From positions 7,294,001 through 7,358,000 of the forward strand of contig NZ_CP151099.1 of assembly GCF_038096175.1 (NCBI RefSeq): 64,000 nucleotides of DNA, read 5' to 3'. Under the pieces are notes generated by a model. It was not told the origin of the DNA. It ran no database searches and saw only the letters and a program-made list of their open reading frames with translations. This stretch comes from Nostoc sp. UHCC 0302 (GTDB taxonomy: Bacteria; Cyanobacteriota; Cyanobacteriia; Cyanobacteriales; Nostocaceae). Position numbers and translations under genes: made by a program. Positions 25,827 to 34,845 of the stretch are shown here, in pieces; the stretch's first letter is position 1, and every line of letters starts with the position of its first letter.

Positions 25827-26978
25827 TTAGGCCCTAGCAGCACGAACGGCGGACAATTGCGCCTCACCATAAATATACTGCCCCAAGGCGTTAGCTTGCC
25901 GAGAAGGCGCTGCTAAATGAGCATTAATCTTTGCCTCATTCAGCAGACGTTCAACGTCTTCCCAGAAGAACTCACCACCCCCTCCAGTGAGAATTACATC
26001 CGTGACACGTTCTGGCAACCAAGCTAGGACACGGCTAGAGATTTCCCGCGAAAACATTTCTGTAAGGTTGGGTAGAAAATCATCTAGGTTGGTGGGCTTA
26101 CTAGCGCCTCTAGGACGATAAAAGCGCTCGCCTTTGGGTTTGTTCACAGCAGAAATCAATGCTAGAGATTGACTATCTGCTCCTTGGATCTCGGCGGCTA
26201 CGAGTTCATAAAACTTGTTCATTCCGAAGTCTTCACTCTTAGAAGCACCTCTGGCAAAGCGGAAGTTATCAACCATTAGAAGATCAACGGTTTGATGCCC
26301 AATGTCAACAATTGCCACAGATATTTTCGTAAAATCAGGCACTGTATTTCCTTTCTTCGGTTGAGCTTCAGACCAAAGGAGGCTACCGTAACCTTCTGGC
26401 ATGACCCAGACTTTATTAACGTTTAGTGATAAAGATTCGCCTCGGAAGTTTAATACGTGAGGGCCACTTACTTGGCTAATCAACTGTGCTTTTTCCTTTT
26501 CAAATTGTTCTAAAGAAAGGAAAGGCAGACCCAGTACAACTGAGATATCATCTTTAAGTTTGAAGTAACCAGCACTTGCCAAAACTTTAACTAGTGCAGC
26601 CTCTACCTTAGATTGACCGACTCCTAGATTCGCTCCAAAGTCTGCTGCGAGCTGACCTACAGCATAACCATTACCTTGATACTCCAGCCACAAATCCATT
26701 AGAGGGTCAGTTGCCCTGGCTTCAAAAACGCCCCCGCGTACCTGTTCTATCGACAATTGCTTGACGTTGGCAGGTACAAACACCACACTGTTCGGTTCGC
26801 GACTCACACAAGTCTTTGTGGAAGTTCTACCTAAATCAACACTGAGAATTGTTTTACCTGAACCTGTATTGCCTGTCTTGGGAGTATTAGTAGAATTTAG
26901 GGGGGTGGATGCCGAGACTCTATTCATGGGTATAGCAGCGGCATTAATTGGGGTAGCGGCGGAAGGTTGGTCTGTCAT
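25827..26978 (-). CDS. ParM/StbA-type actin-like ATPase
   Basis: A 383-residue actin-fold ATPase. Phosphate-1 is VDLGRTSTKTC (Asp48), phosphate-2 VDIGHQTVDLLMV (Asp225), and the adenosine motif ILTGGGGEFF at about 329-338. The closest group is ParM/StbA-like proteins known mainly from plasmid segregation, but Alp-type filaments are possible. The first 40 residues are a low-complexity Ala/Thr/Asn/Pro tail not usual for ParM. It heads a two-gene operon with the ParR-like gene. The surroundings (kefB-like, dedA, queC) look chromosomal, so a role in segregation of the chromosome or of a subcellular structure is inferred. Confidence 0.8.
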   Translation of the reverse strand: MTDQPSAATPINAAAIPMNRVSASTPLNSTNTPKTGNTGSGKTILSVDLGRTSTKTCVSREPNSVVFVPANVKQLSIEQVRGGVFEARATDPLMDLWLEYQGNGYAVGQLAADFGANLGVGQSKVEAALVKVLASAGYFKLKDDISVVLGLPFLSLEQFEKEKAQLISQVSGPHVLNFRGESLSLNVNKVWVMPEGYGSLLWSEAQPKKGNTVPDFTKISVAIVDIGHQTVDLLMVDNFRFARGASKSEDFGMNKFYELVAAEIQGADSQSLALISAVNKPKGERFYRPRGASKPTNLDDFLPNLTEMFSREISSRVLAWLPERVTDVILTGGGGEFFWEDVERLLNEAKINAHLAAPSRQANALGQYIYGEAQLSAVRAARA

Positions 26979-27196
26979 GAATGCTCCTAGTCCTAACTTA
27001 ACTGTAAAAAGTTGTCATGCTCATCTTACAAAAATGCGAGCAACCAGAAATTTTAGGTTGCGTCAAGTGTAGCCAGAAATACGCCAACATGAATTTTTGG
27101 CGATCGCACATCTAGTATTATTTGGCATAGTGTAGGCGAATTTTTGCCAGATGTAACCCCTGCTTAAACTGCTTTCAAACCAAAAGCACCCATGTC

Positions 27197-27811
27197 TCAT
27201 CTTCTGCGACTTTTTCCTCGGCGTTTGAATATCCAGACAATAAATGCCAGAACTAGACCCCCAAGCACAATTTTGGATACAGGAGCAAGGTACTTGTCCA
27301 CAAGTTCATACTGACTACCCAATATGTATCCTGAGTATGTTAGCAAACCTACCCAGGCAGCGCTACCTAATGTTGTGTAAAATAAAAATGGTAGCAAGTG
27401 CATATTGCTGATGCCTGCGGGAACAGAAATCAATGTCCTAATTCCCGGAACAAGGCGACCAATAAAAACTGCTTTGCTGCCTTGCCGATCAAACCAGCCT
27501 TTAGCCTTTGTGATATCTTTACTGGAGATGGTCAGCCATTTACCGTACTTGTCAGCCCAACGTTTCAAGCGGGTTTCGCCTAAGAACTTACCAGGATAAT
27601 ACCAAACAAGTGCGCCCAACACTGAACCCAAAAGTCCTGCAAAAAAAACGCCAATGATATTGAGTCTGTCCGGAGTGGCTCGTGCTGTAAATCCTGCCAG
27701 TGGCATAATCAATTCTGAAGGAATTGGGGGGAACAAGTTCTCTACGAACATTAGCAAGGCGATTCCCCAATAACCTAGTGAGTTGATAGTATTGGTAATC
27801 CATTCAAGCAT
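27197..27811 (-). CDS. DedA family membrane protein
   Basis: A 204-residue protein of the DedA/SNARE-associated superfamily with about five hydrophobic segments. Family motifs are visible: FVENLFPPIPSE near residues 23-33, and FIGRLVPGIRT around 116-126 with the conserved Arg pair. DedA proteins are thought to act as lipid scramblases or flippases, for example for undecaprenyl phosphate, and affect membrane homeostasis. The C-terminus is basic (FKRRGKSRRR). It lies upstream of the ParM-like gene on the same strand but 218 bases away, so linkage is uncertain. Confidence 0.88.
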   Translation of the reverse strand: MLEWITNTINSLGYWGIALLMFVENLFPPIPSELIMPLAGFTARATPDRLNIIGVFFAGLLGSVLGALVWYYPGKFLGETRLKRWADKYGKWLTISSKDITKAKGWFDRQGSKAVFIGRLVPGIRTLISVPAGISNMHLLPFLFYTTLGSAAWVGLLTYSGYILGSQYELVDKYLAPVSKIVLGGLVLAFIVWIFKRRGKSRRR

Positions 27812-28444
27812 CGAGTCAATTCCTACAATTGCCGTACTAGTTTTGTTGCTAAATTAAGCATTAGTTTTCTCAAAAGTTAATTGTCTATTCTTTTTAAAGC
27901 CAAAATAACTTATAAGAACAATCGGAGCTAGAGTAAAACACTTTTGTCTCCTCTGCGGTTTGTAGACTGTGGAATTCATGCCAATTCCTTTTCAGCGTGT
28001 GACAAAATGCCGCTGCGAGGACGCAAAGACATACCAGATGCGGATATTGATTTTTAGCAAAATTTTCGAGAATTAGTTTTACAGCAGAATCCAGCAATAA
28101 AACAGGTGTTATATCCAGCTTTGAGACTTAGTTTGTGTACTTAACCCAGTTGGAATCCGCTATAAATTCTGTTTTCAAACCTTTAAATCCCCCCTAACCC
28201 TTTTAAAAAAGTAGGTTAAGGAGGATATAGAGGTTTGAGGACAATTTGACAAGCCATTCTAAGATTCTCCTCTGAAGCTAGGGTAGTAGGGAAGTAGTGG
28301 GGATGAAGAGCGAAAATGTATTTTTATCTTTTTCCTCTGCTCCCCTACTCCTCGGTCACTGAGCGTAGCCGTAAAGCTTGCGGCATAGCTGCGCTTAGGG
28401 CGCAGCCTCTCGTAGAGAAGTGCTGCTCCCCTGCTCCTTCCTTT
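27812..28444. other. Intergenic region with repeat and a degenerate reading frame
   Basis: About 630 bases. It contains an inverted copy of the 77-base repeat (28350-28426), minisatellite-like CTCCTC/CCCTAC tracts and a frame at 28009-28143 that is interrupted by an in-frame TAG after 16 codons. No intact gene is seen. Confidence 0.5.
28350..28426. repeat. 77-base dispersed repeat, copy 2 (inverted relative to 19702)
   Basis: The reverse complement matches 19702-19778 over 77 bases with two substitutions. It lies just downstream of the Gfo/Idh gene stop. High identity suggests recent spread or constraint on its folded form. Confidence 0.85.
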
Positions 28445-29551
28445 TTAGACTGTCGGGGTTAATGATTGTACTCTTGATTCCGATTGCCAGTCTAATGGGT
28501 TCCAAACTCTTTCTTCTAAAGCCATCTGCTCAATCAGACTTGCCAATCTCAGAGCTTTCAGAGCTTGTTCACCACCCACTGAAGGTTGATTACCACCGTG
28601 TACGCAGGTAACAAAATGCTCTAACTCTGCACTTAGAGGTTGAACGTTATTGGTGTAAACTTTTTCAATTACACCATCTTGCCGATAGAGTACTTGTCGA
28701 TGGTCGCTCAGAGCGTTAGCTGTCGTTTGTCTGTGAATCAAAATTTCATTCTTGAGAAAATCTGCTTCTGTGAATGAGTTTTTGCAATGGGCGACAATCC
28801 GGCGGATTTTTCGATGAGTGACTTTACTGGCAGTTAAAGTAGCAACAATGCCATTAGCAAACCCCAAAGTGGCAGTTACGTAATCTAAATAACCAGAGTC
28901 CAAGGCACGAGTACCGCTAGCCGTCAATTTTACCACTGGGGAAGCGGCTAACTCTAGCAGGAGGTCAATGTCATGGATCATTAAATCCAGCACAACCGAA
29001 ACATCGTTGGCTCGATCTGAATACGGACTCATACGGTGAGCTTCGAGTGCCAGTAATTCCTCTGTTTTCAGGACTTGGCTGAGTTCTCGAAATGCTGGAT
29101 TAAAGCGCTCAATATGACCTACTTGCAGGATACACCCAGACTCAGCTGCGGCATTCACTAGGGATTCTGCCTCAGAAATACTTGCAGCGATCGGCTTTTC
29201 GATTAAAACATGGATTCCTGATAAAAGACAGTTGATGCCCACGGCGTAATGTAGGCGGGTCGGAACAGCTATACATACTGCTTCCACAAGAGGTAGCAGG
29301 TCACCATAATCTTCAAAAAAACGTACCTTGTACTTGCTGGCGGTTTCTAATCCCCGCTCGACGTTAATATCTGCCACTCCTACAAGTTCAACGTCTTTCA
29401 TTGAACTCAGTACGCGAGCGTGATGTTGTCCCATGTTACCCACCCCAATCACGCCTATGCGGATCGGTCGTGGCTGGTTGCGCTGTGTATATGGATTCGA
29501 TTCTGCCACTGACATGCTATCTTGCACTATTGTTCTCTCCTCAACCACCAA
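28445..29551 (-). CDS. Gfo/Idh/MocA family oxidoreductase
   Basis: A 368-residue NAD(P)-dependent oxidoreductase. The Rossmann motif GVIGVGNMGQHHA starts near residue 33, IEKPIA carries the conserved Lys near 118, and HIERFNPAF plus the DLMIHDIDL motif follow in the substrate domain. Family members oxidise or reduce sugars or related polyols, often UDP-sugars. The N-terminal 25 residues before the Rossmann fold are unconserved. No close neighbour suggests a substrate. Start codon choice (29551) is tentative, since a later in-frame Met at position 13 is possible. Confidence 0.88.
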   Translation of the reverse strand: MVVEERTIVQDSMSVAESNPYTQRNQPRPIRIGVIGVGNMGQHHARVLSSMKDVELVGVADINVERGLETASKYKVRFFEDYGDLLPLVEAVCIAVPTRLHYAVGINCLLSGIHVLIEKPIAASISEAESLVNAAAESGCILQVGHIERFNPAFRELSQVLKTEELLALEAHRMSPYSDRANDVSVVLDLMIHDIDLLLELAASPVVKLTASGTRALDSGYLDYVTATLGFANGIVATLTASKVTHRKIRRIVAHCKNSFTEADFLKNEILIHRQTTANALSDHRQVLYRQDGVIEKVYTNNVQPLSAELEHFVTCVHGGNQPSVGGEQALKALRLASLIEQMALEERVWNPLDWQSESRVQSLTPTV

Positions 29552-30214
29552 ATTTAGAGACGCTACGGCCGTTGGCGTTTATACTGAACAGCCAGTTACG
29601 ATCCGTCTAAAACCATCCAGATGGTAACATAGAGGCTATGTTTATGAAGAATTTCAAAGTTTGCAATCGGTTCCCGCAATTTGACTATCTTTTGTATAAA
29701 CAGTTCAGAATTACTCAATTTTTTCAATAAAGTGCAAAAATAATATGTCTTATTACTGACTTTTGCAACTAAGTAATATTTAGGTGAACATTTTCTGAAG
29801 TACTGAGGGTTGAGTTATGACTCTTGGGGTTATCTAGGTATGGCTGTTAGGCAATTAAATACCAAGTTTAATATTTAATTAATACCATTAAAAGGAAAAA
29901 AGTTTTTTGTCAGTAAAATGACAAAAATGTAAAAATCTCATACTGAGACTAGTTTTTTCAGAAAAATTGCATTAAAAATTGCCTCCATCGATATTTGAAA
30001 TGATTTTTGCATAATTATTTGCAGTAATAAGCGATCGCTCAAGGAGCAATTGCAAAGCCAATATTACTACCTTTTGAGAGAAACTGATAAAGATAGTTTT
30101 TTTTAATATCTAGTGTGTGATGGTCTTTGCTGTCATTCAGATAGGTTTAAGCGTATGTTTGACATCTACTTGAAGTGTGATTTAGTAATTTGAAATTCCA
30201 AATTTGAAACTGAA
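29552..30214. other. Intergenic region upstream of queC
   Basis: About 660 bases between divergent genes. AT-rich with one HIP1 octamer (GCGATCGC near 30030), and no gene or RNA motif recognised. I looked for a preQ1 riboswitch ahead of queC and found no convincing match. Confidence 0.45.
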
Positions 30215-30892
30215 ATGAAAGCTGTAATTTTATTGTCTGGCGGATTAGACTCTTCTACAATTTTGTACAAAGCGAAGGTGGATGGTTATGAGTGTTACGC
30301 CATTTCCTTTGATTACCAGCAGCGACACCGACGAGAATTAGAGTCAGCCCTCCTGGTCGCTCAAAAAGCTGGAGTCGTAGAACATCAGGTAGTTAATTTT
30401 GATTTACGGCAATGGGGCGGTTCAGCGCTTACAGACGACGCTATAGATTTACCTGAAAAGCGTTCTCTAAATGAAATGTCTCAAAATATTCCTGTCACCT
30501 ATGTTCCTGCCCGTAATACCATTTTTTTAAGCTTTGCTCTAGGCTATGCTGAAGCGATCGCTGCTGAATGTGTCTGTATCGGCGTCAACGCCCTAGATTA
30601 CTCAGGATACCCTGACTGTCGCCCCGACTACATCCAGGCGATGCAGGAAGTCTACCGACTAGGAACCAAACAAGGGCGTGAGGGACAACCAATTAGTATT
30701 GTTGCACCCCTAATTAACTTAAAGAAAACCGAAATCATCCAGCTTGGTAACCAATTGGCAGTTCCTTGGGAGCTTACTTGGTCTTGCTATACCGGTGCTA
30801 GCGTCGCCTGCGGCGTCTGTGATTCTTGTCGCTTGCGGTTAGCAGCTTTTGCTGAATTGGGACTTGTCGATCCAGTGCCGTATGCTTCTTGA
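30215..30892 (+). CDS. queC: 7-cyano-7-deazaguanine synthase
   Basis: A 225-residue QueC. It converts 7-carboxy-7-deazaguanine to preQ0 with ATP and ammonia in the queuosine pathway. The PP-loop ATP site is LLSGGLDSSTIL (about 5-16) and the zinc site is formed by Cys191, Cys199, Cys202 and Cys205 near the C-terminus. Length is typical. It stands alone, upstream of a dispersed repeat, with no preQ1 riboswitch recognised in the leader. Confidence 0.96.
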   Translation: MKAVILLSGGLDSSTILYKAKVDGYECYAISFDYQQRHRRELESALLVAQKAGVVEHQVVNFDLRQWGGSALTDDAIDLPEKRSLNEMSQNIPVTYVPARNTIFLSFALGYAEAIAAECVCIGVNALDYSGYPDCRPDYIQAMQEVYRLGTKQGREGQPISIVAPLINLKKTEIIQLGNQLAVPWELTWSCYTGASVACGVCDSCRLRLAAFAELGLVDPVPYAS

Positions 30893-30970
30893 GTTAGGAG
30901 TTAGGAGACGCGATTATACTCTTACGAGAAGCCGCTCTTTGAGCGTCTACGCGTCTGTACAGGAGTTAGG
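30891..30970. repeat. Dispersed repeat copy 2 (about 75 bases)
   Basis: Same orientation and same order of blocks as 13750-13826: GAGTTAGGAG, GACGCGATTA, CTCTTACGAGAAGCCGC, GCGTCTACGCGT and GTACAGGAGTTA. It overlaps the end of queC by only a few bases and may act as its 3' hairpin. Confidence 0.78.
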
Positions 30971-30988
30971 AGGTAAAATTAATAACTT

Positions 30989-32350
30989 CTAACTTTCAAC
31001 TCCTAACTCTTCCAACCGTCGCAGTTGGATTTGGTGTAGGCGTGGCCCAACAATTGACACTACTGTGAATTCAAGATTTTGGTAGGAGAAGATTTCGCCT
31101 TTAGCAGGAATTTTTTGCAACTGATACAGTAAAAAGCCTCCTAATGTTTGGTATTCTCTTGTCAAAGGCAAATTCAGATGCAAGACTTCGTTGAGGTCTT
31201 CGAGGTTGATCTGTGCTTGTACCAGAAATGTCTGCTTATCTAACATCTGGATCAGCAAGTCTTCATTACTCTCAGATTCGCTGGCGTCGCCAATGATTTG
31301 GGCAATTACATCTTTGATTGTCACCAGTCCCACAGTTCCGCCAAATTCATTCACAACTATGACCATAGCAGGTTTCTCTTGCTGCATCATTGGCAAAAGT
31401 TCACTTAAGGCTGTGTGTTCTGGAACAAACCGTGCGGGGCGCATCCACGGTTGGATTTGTGTCTCTAAATTCAGCTTTCCTACAGCTAAGGGTTTTGCCA
31501 AATCTTTAAAGTAAACAATGCCGCGAATATCATCCAAAGATTCACCAATCACAGGATAGCGAGAATGTCCAGTAGAAAGCATTTCCTTGAGTAATGTCTG
31601 GAAAGTCGCGTCTTTTGGTAGGGCTACAATGCTGGTACGGGGAATCATCACAGCTTGAGCCATGACATCCCCAAACTCAAAGACATTATTTAGCAGTTCT
31701 CGCTCCGAAAGCTGTAAACCTGTGGATTCACGTTCGGTGGAGATAATTAGTTGCAATTCTTCAGGGCGAAGAGGTGGTCTCCAGCTTTGACCTGTGTATT
31801 GGATCCCAAAAATTCTTAACAGCCAGCGGGTTGATTGATTAAGAATCCAGATAAAGGGGCTAAAAAAACGGACGATCGCTTTTACTGGAGGCCCTAAAAA
31901 CCTAGCTAGCTGTTCTGAGTACAGCATAGCTAAGGACTTAGGACATAGTTCGCCTAAAACTATTTGCAAATAGGCAATCAGAAAAAAGGCGATCGGAATT
32001 GACAGGGAATGAGCCATGAAGAGACTCATTTCATCGGGTAGAGGCCAGGATTTTAGCCAAGCATCCACCAACACAACAATCGTATTTTCTCCAATCCATC
32101 CCAGCGCCAAGCTAGAGAGGGTAATGCCTAACTGGGTGGTAGACAGTAGTCTATCTATACTACGTTGCAGCATATCAACAGCGATCGCTGGAATGTCACC
32201 AGCCTCAACTAGCTGGTGAATACGCGTTCGTCGGACACTCACCATCGAAAACTCTGCCGTCACAAAAAAGGCATTTATGGCAATCAGCAGTAGCACTGAC
32301 AACAATCGCAGCCCCACATCTGTCCAAACCAAGCTAGGAATACCACTCAC
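30989..32350 (-). CDS. CNNM/CBS-domain transporter (hemolysin C/CorC-like)
   Basis: A 453-residue membrane protein. About four N-terminal helices form a DUF21/CNNM domain (residues about 10-205), then a CBS pair (about 220-345, with VMIPRTSIVALP and MVIVVNEFGGTVGLVTIKDV), and a C-terminal CorC_HlyC domain (about 360-445). Such proteins are linked to magnesium or cobalt efflux. It is convergent with queC. No ion-specific residues can be judged. Confidence 0.9.
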   Translation of the reverse strand: MSGIPSLVWTDVGLRLLSVLLLIAINAFFVTAEFSMVSVRRTRIHQLVEAGDIPAIAVDMLQRSIDRLLSTTQLGITLSSLALGWIGENTIVVLVDAWLKSWPLPDEMSLFMAHSLSIPIAFFLIAYLQIVLGELCPKSLAMLYSEQLARFLGPPVKAIVRFFSPFIWILNQSTRWLLRIFGIQYTGQSWRPPLRPEELQLIISTERESTGLQLSERELLNNVFEFGDVMAQAVMIPRTSIVALPKDATFQTLLKEMLSTGHSRYPVIGESLDDIRGIVYFKDLAKPLAVGKLNLETQIQPWMRPARFVPEHTALSELLPMMQQEKPAMVIVVNEFGGTVGLVTIKDVIAQIIGDASESESNEDLLIQMLDKQTFLVQAQINLEDLNEVLHLNLPLTREYQTLGGFLLYQLQKIPAKGEIFSYQNLEFTVVSIVGPRLHQIQLRRLEELGVES

Positions 32351-32494
32351 CGCAAAGCTCGTGTAAAACTCACGCCCCCATTTAGAGGGATTGGGTATTG
32401 GGGATTAGGTATTAGGTATTGGGCAACATTTTTCCCAGTCCCCAATCCCCAGTCCTTAGTTCTCAGCCCCCAATCCCTAGTCCCCAGTCCCCTA

Positions 32495-33196
32495 CTACCT
32501 TTCTACAGGAATATCGGATACCTCTAGCTTCAATTTCTGAGCAGGATAGTCTGTCAGAGCAAGTGATATTTTCTTCACCTCATCCAGTGAAGCCGTAGGA
32601 ATGCTCACTGTACCAGAAAATGTTGGGCCATTTACAGGTAATTCTGTTGGTAAACCCTCTGTACTAGCGCTCAAGGTTCGGCCTTTGTCATCCGTGACAT
32701 CCAAAAAACTATACAAGAAGCGCACAGAATCCTTACCTTTATTTTGCATATTCACTTTCAGTAGCAAATCCCCCCCAGAGTAGCGGGCAGATTGTACAGA
32801 AAGGGTTACGCCTTCACTCTGGGCGCTAATCGGAAAACCTTGCTGGGGTTTTTCTTGAGCCACTTCTGGGGGTTTTTCCTCTGGCTTCTGCTTGCTATTA
32901 CCAGTCTCTTCATCATCTTCCTCTAGGTTTTCTGATTTAGCAGCCTTAGTCTTACCCTCAATTCGCGCCTTGACGATTTTTAAGATGTCTTGCTCTTTTA
33001 ATAAAGATACCCCTGCCGCCTGGGAGTTATTTGTCTTATTGCTGGCAAATTTGGTTGCAGGACGACCATCTGGTGTTGTAATACCTTTGAGTGCTGAACT
33101 CCCCAGATTAAATCCCAAAAACGCACTCACAGAACCAGCTCCCATCATTAGAGTTAATAAAATCAATGTCAGAAGTACAGTGGAATTTAGTTTCAT
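32495..33196 (-). CDS. Secreted or membrane-anchored protein of unknown function
   Basis: I do not recognise the family. A protein of 233 residues is favoured, beginning at ATG 33196 (MKLNSTVLL); a longer frame begins at 33259 but its extra residues look non-coding. The N-terminus is a signal peptide or anchor. Residues about 75-120 are a charged, Glu/Lys-rich linker (EEDDEETGNSKQK), and a beta-rich domain follows (about 125-230) with regularly spaced Val/Leu and VRFLYSFLDVTDDKG. The domain shape recalls immunoglobulin-like DUF4352-type domains, but this is only an impression. The ribosome binding site is weak. Confidence 0.6.
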   Translation of the reverse strand: MKLNSTVLLTLILLTLMMGAGSVSAFLGFNLGSSALKGITTPDGRPATKFASNKTNNSQAAGVSLLKEQDILKIVKARIEGKTKAAKSENLEEDDEETGNSKQKPEEKPPEVAQEKPQQGFPISAQSEGVTLSVQSARYSGGDLLLKVNMQNKGKDSVRFLYSFLDVTDDKGRTLSASTEGLPTELPVNGPTFSGTVSIPTASLDEVKKISLALTDYPAQKLKLEVSDIPVER

Positions 33197-33383
33197 CGCT
33201 GACAAGCTATTGCAAAAGAATGCTGGTCTATTTAAGACTATTGAAGCAGTTGACCTCAATTCTTAAAGGAACTTAATCAATATTAGTTTGTACTATTTCA
33301 CAGTTTATTTATCTAGTATAAAAATCTGGTAAACTATTTTCCAGGAAAAAAATCTGTAAACTCAGGTTACAATTAAAATCTGA

Positions 33384-33456
33384 CCAGGGTTGGCCGAGCG
33401 GTTGAGGCAACGAACTCATAATTCGTGCAAGGCAGGTTCAACTCCTGCACCCTGGA
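33384..33456 (+). tRNA. tRNA-Ile (CAU anticodon, lysidine type)
   Basis: A 73-base class I tRNA. Acceptor CCAGGGT pairs with ACCCTGG (33449-33455), the anticodon stem ACGAA/TTCGT encloses CTCATAA, and the T stem GCAGG/CCTGC encloses TTCAACT. The CAT anticodon with the ACTCATAATT context and the TGGCTGAATGGTT-like D region resemble plastid trnI-CAU rather than initiator or elongator tRNA-Met. The C34 of this type is expected to be modified to lysidine so that it reads AUA. The Ile assignment is from similarity, not from charging data. Confidence 0.85.
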
Positions 33457-33577
33457 TTTAAATAGTGGTGAGTTAAAAGTGCTGAGTGCTGAGTGGGGGA
33501 AATGAAGGAGCAGAGAGCAGCGGAGATAATAGCTCTGAATTCCTAACTCATAACTTAATACTCAGCACTCAGGACTG

Positions 33578-34012
33578 TTATCGAGGTGGTAAAGTTTCAA
33601 ACCGGAATTCAGTCCCAACTTTCAGCTTGTCAGTGTTTAAGCGAGGAGATGCTAGCAGTGATGTGTCGTAAGGATTTGGTAAATCTGGAGTGCGAATATA
33701 TGGATCATTGCCAACTTGCTGGGTAAGCACATCACGATAGAGGGTGTTAACCAATTCAGCATCACGGGCAATTTCATTTTCTGGGAAGGAACCACCGAAA
33801 CCTACACCAATTCCTAGCCATGAGTCTACCTGACGCTTGAGACTGCCATTTTCGTAGAAATTGCGATCGTGCCGAAAAAATGCTCGTTCAAATACATCGT
33901 TCGTTGTTTCATAATTAGGTGTTTTTGTCTGGGCGGATGCACTAGAGGAAAAAGCACTACTAGTAGCCAATAACACCAATAAACCGCTAAAAATTTTAAA
34001 ATTTATACTCAT
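33578..34012 (-). CDS. Secreted protein of unknown function
   Basis: A 144-residue protein with a clear signal peptide (about 1-27, LLVLLATSSAFSSSASA, then QTK). No recognised domain. The mature part is polar, with Asp/Asn/Arg and aromatic residues (FERAFFRHDRNFYENGSLKRQ), and ends in RFETLPPR. It is conserved in no obvious way that can be judged here. It stands divergent from pyrE and downstream of the tRNA-Ile gene. Confidence 0.65.
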   Translation of the reverse strand: MSINFKIFSGLLVLLATSSAFSSSASAQTKTPNYETTNDVFERAFFRHDRNFYENGSLKRQVDSWLGIGVGFGGSFPENEIARDAELVNTLYRDVLTQQVGNDPYIRTPDLPNPYDTSLLASPRLNTDKLKVGTEFRFETLPPR

Positions 34013-34113
34013 ATTCCCTACTCCTCAATTTTTGGGCGAGTCTTAACTTATGCTTATTTTCAGAACTGTGATAAGTTCAACCTTTGGTGTAGCACAACTT
34101 TTAATGTTTTGTA

Positions 34114-34734
34114 ATGACGTATCCTACTGAAACTCCTACCCAGTCTGATGTTTGGGCTGCTACTGTTGATTTGACTACTCTACGCCACAAATTACTAGAT
34201 TTATTTTCTCAACTCGCTTATCAAGAAGGTGATTTTGTCCTTGCTTCCGGGTTGCGTAGTTCTTATTACGTCAATAAGATGCAGGTAACACTCCACCCCC
34301 AAGGTGCATTGGCAATAGGGCGGCTACTGTTACCTTTACTACCTATAGATACTCAGGCTGTGGCTGGTTTAACAATGGGTGCTGACCCACTTGTGACAGC
34401 AGTAAGTATAGTTTCTGTCTATGAAAAACGAACGATACCAGCGTTGATTATTCGCAAAGAAGCCAAAGGTTATGGGACGAAGGCTTATATTGAAGGCCCT
34501 AGTTTGCCAGAGGGTGCAAAAGTCGTAGTTTTGGAAGATGTCGTTACTACTGGGCAATCTGCGCTGAAAGCAGTTGAACGGCTCAAGGCAGTAGGCTATA
34601 CAGTTAATCAAATAATTGCACTGGTAGACCGAAAGCAAGGTGGAGCAGAATTGTACCAGTCGGCTGGGTTAAATTTTGAAAGTTTGTTTTCGATTGAGGA
34701 GATTCAGCAGCGGTATCGGGAATTAGGGAATTAG
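34114..34734 (+). CDS. pyrE: Orotate phosphoribosyltransferase
   Basis: A 206-residue enzyme that joins orotate and PRPP to OMP in pyrimidine synthesis. The PRPP-binding motif VLEDVVTTGQSA is at about 139-150 and the flexible-loop motif RKEAKGYGTK around 114-123. The N-terminal 25 residues are an extension relative to bacterial PyrE. The ATG at 34114 is assigned with no strong ribosome binding site. A terminator follows the stop by 35 bases. Confidence 0.95.
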   Translation: MTYPTETPTQSDVWAATVDLTTLRHKLLDLFSQLAYQEGDFVLASGLRSSYYVNKMQVTLHPQGALAIGRLLLPLLPIDTQAVAGLTMGADPLVTAVSIVSVYEKRTIPALIIRKEAKGYGTKAYIEGPSLPEGAKVVVLEDVVTTGQSALKAVERLKAVGYTVNQIIALVDRKQGGAELYQSAGLNFESLFSIEEIQQRYRELGN

Positions 34735-34768
34735 TTACACGATCGCAAATTGATAATTATTTTATATA

Positions 34769-34800
34769 TAAAAATAGCCTGCGATCGCAGGCTATTTTTA
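34769..34800 (+). terminator. Rho-independent terminator of pyrE
   Basis: AAAAATAGCCTGC pairs exactly with GCAGGCTATTTTT, with a central GATC; the 3' arm supplies the U-run. A GCGATCGC octamer is embedded in the stem, an example of HIP1 at a hairpin. Confidence 0.85.
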
Positions 34801-34845
34801 TGCAGATCCAGACTTTTAGTCTGAGGACTATTAGTGATGCAATTG

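Noticed and set aside
26979-27196. Possible parC centromere upstream of the ParM-like gene
   Set aside because: Only one 6-base inverted repeat is seen (27040-27061); there is no series of direct repeats as expected for ParR binding.
29552-30214. Possible preQ1 riboswitch before queC
   Set aside because: No compact pseudoknot with the conserved C-rich loop and A-rich tail was found in the leader.
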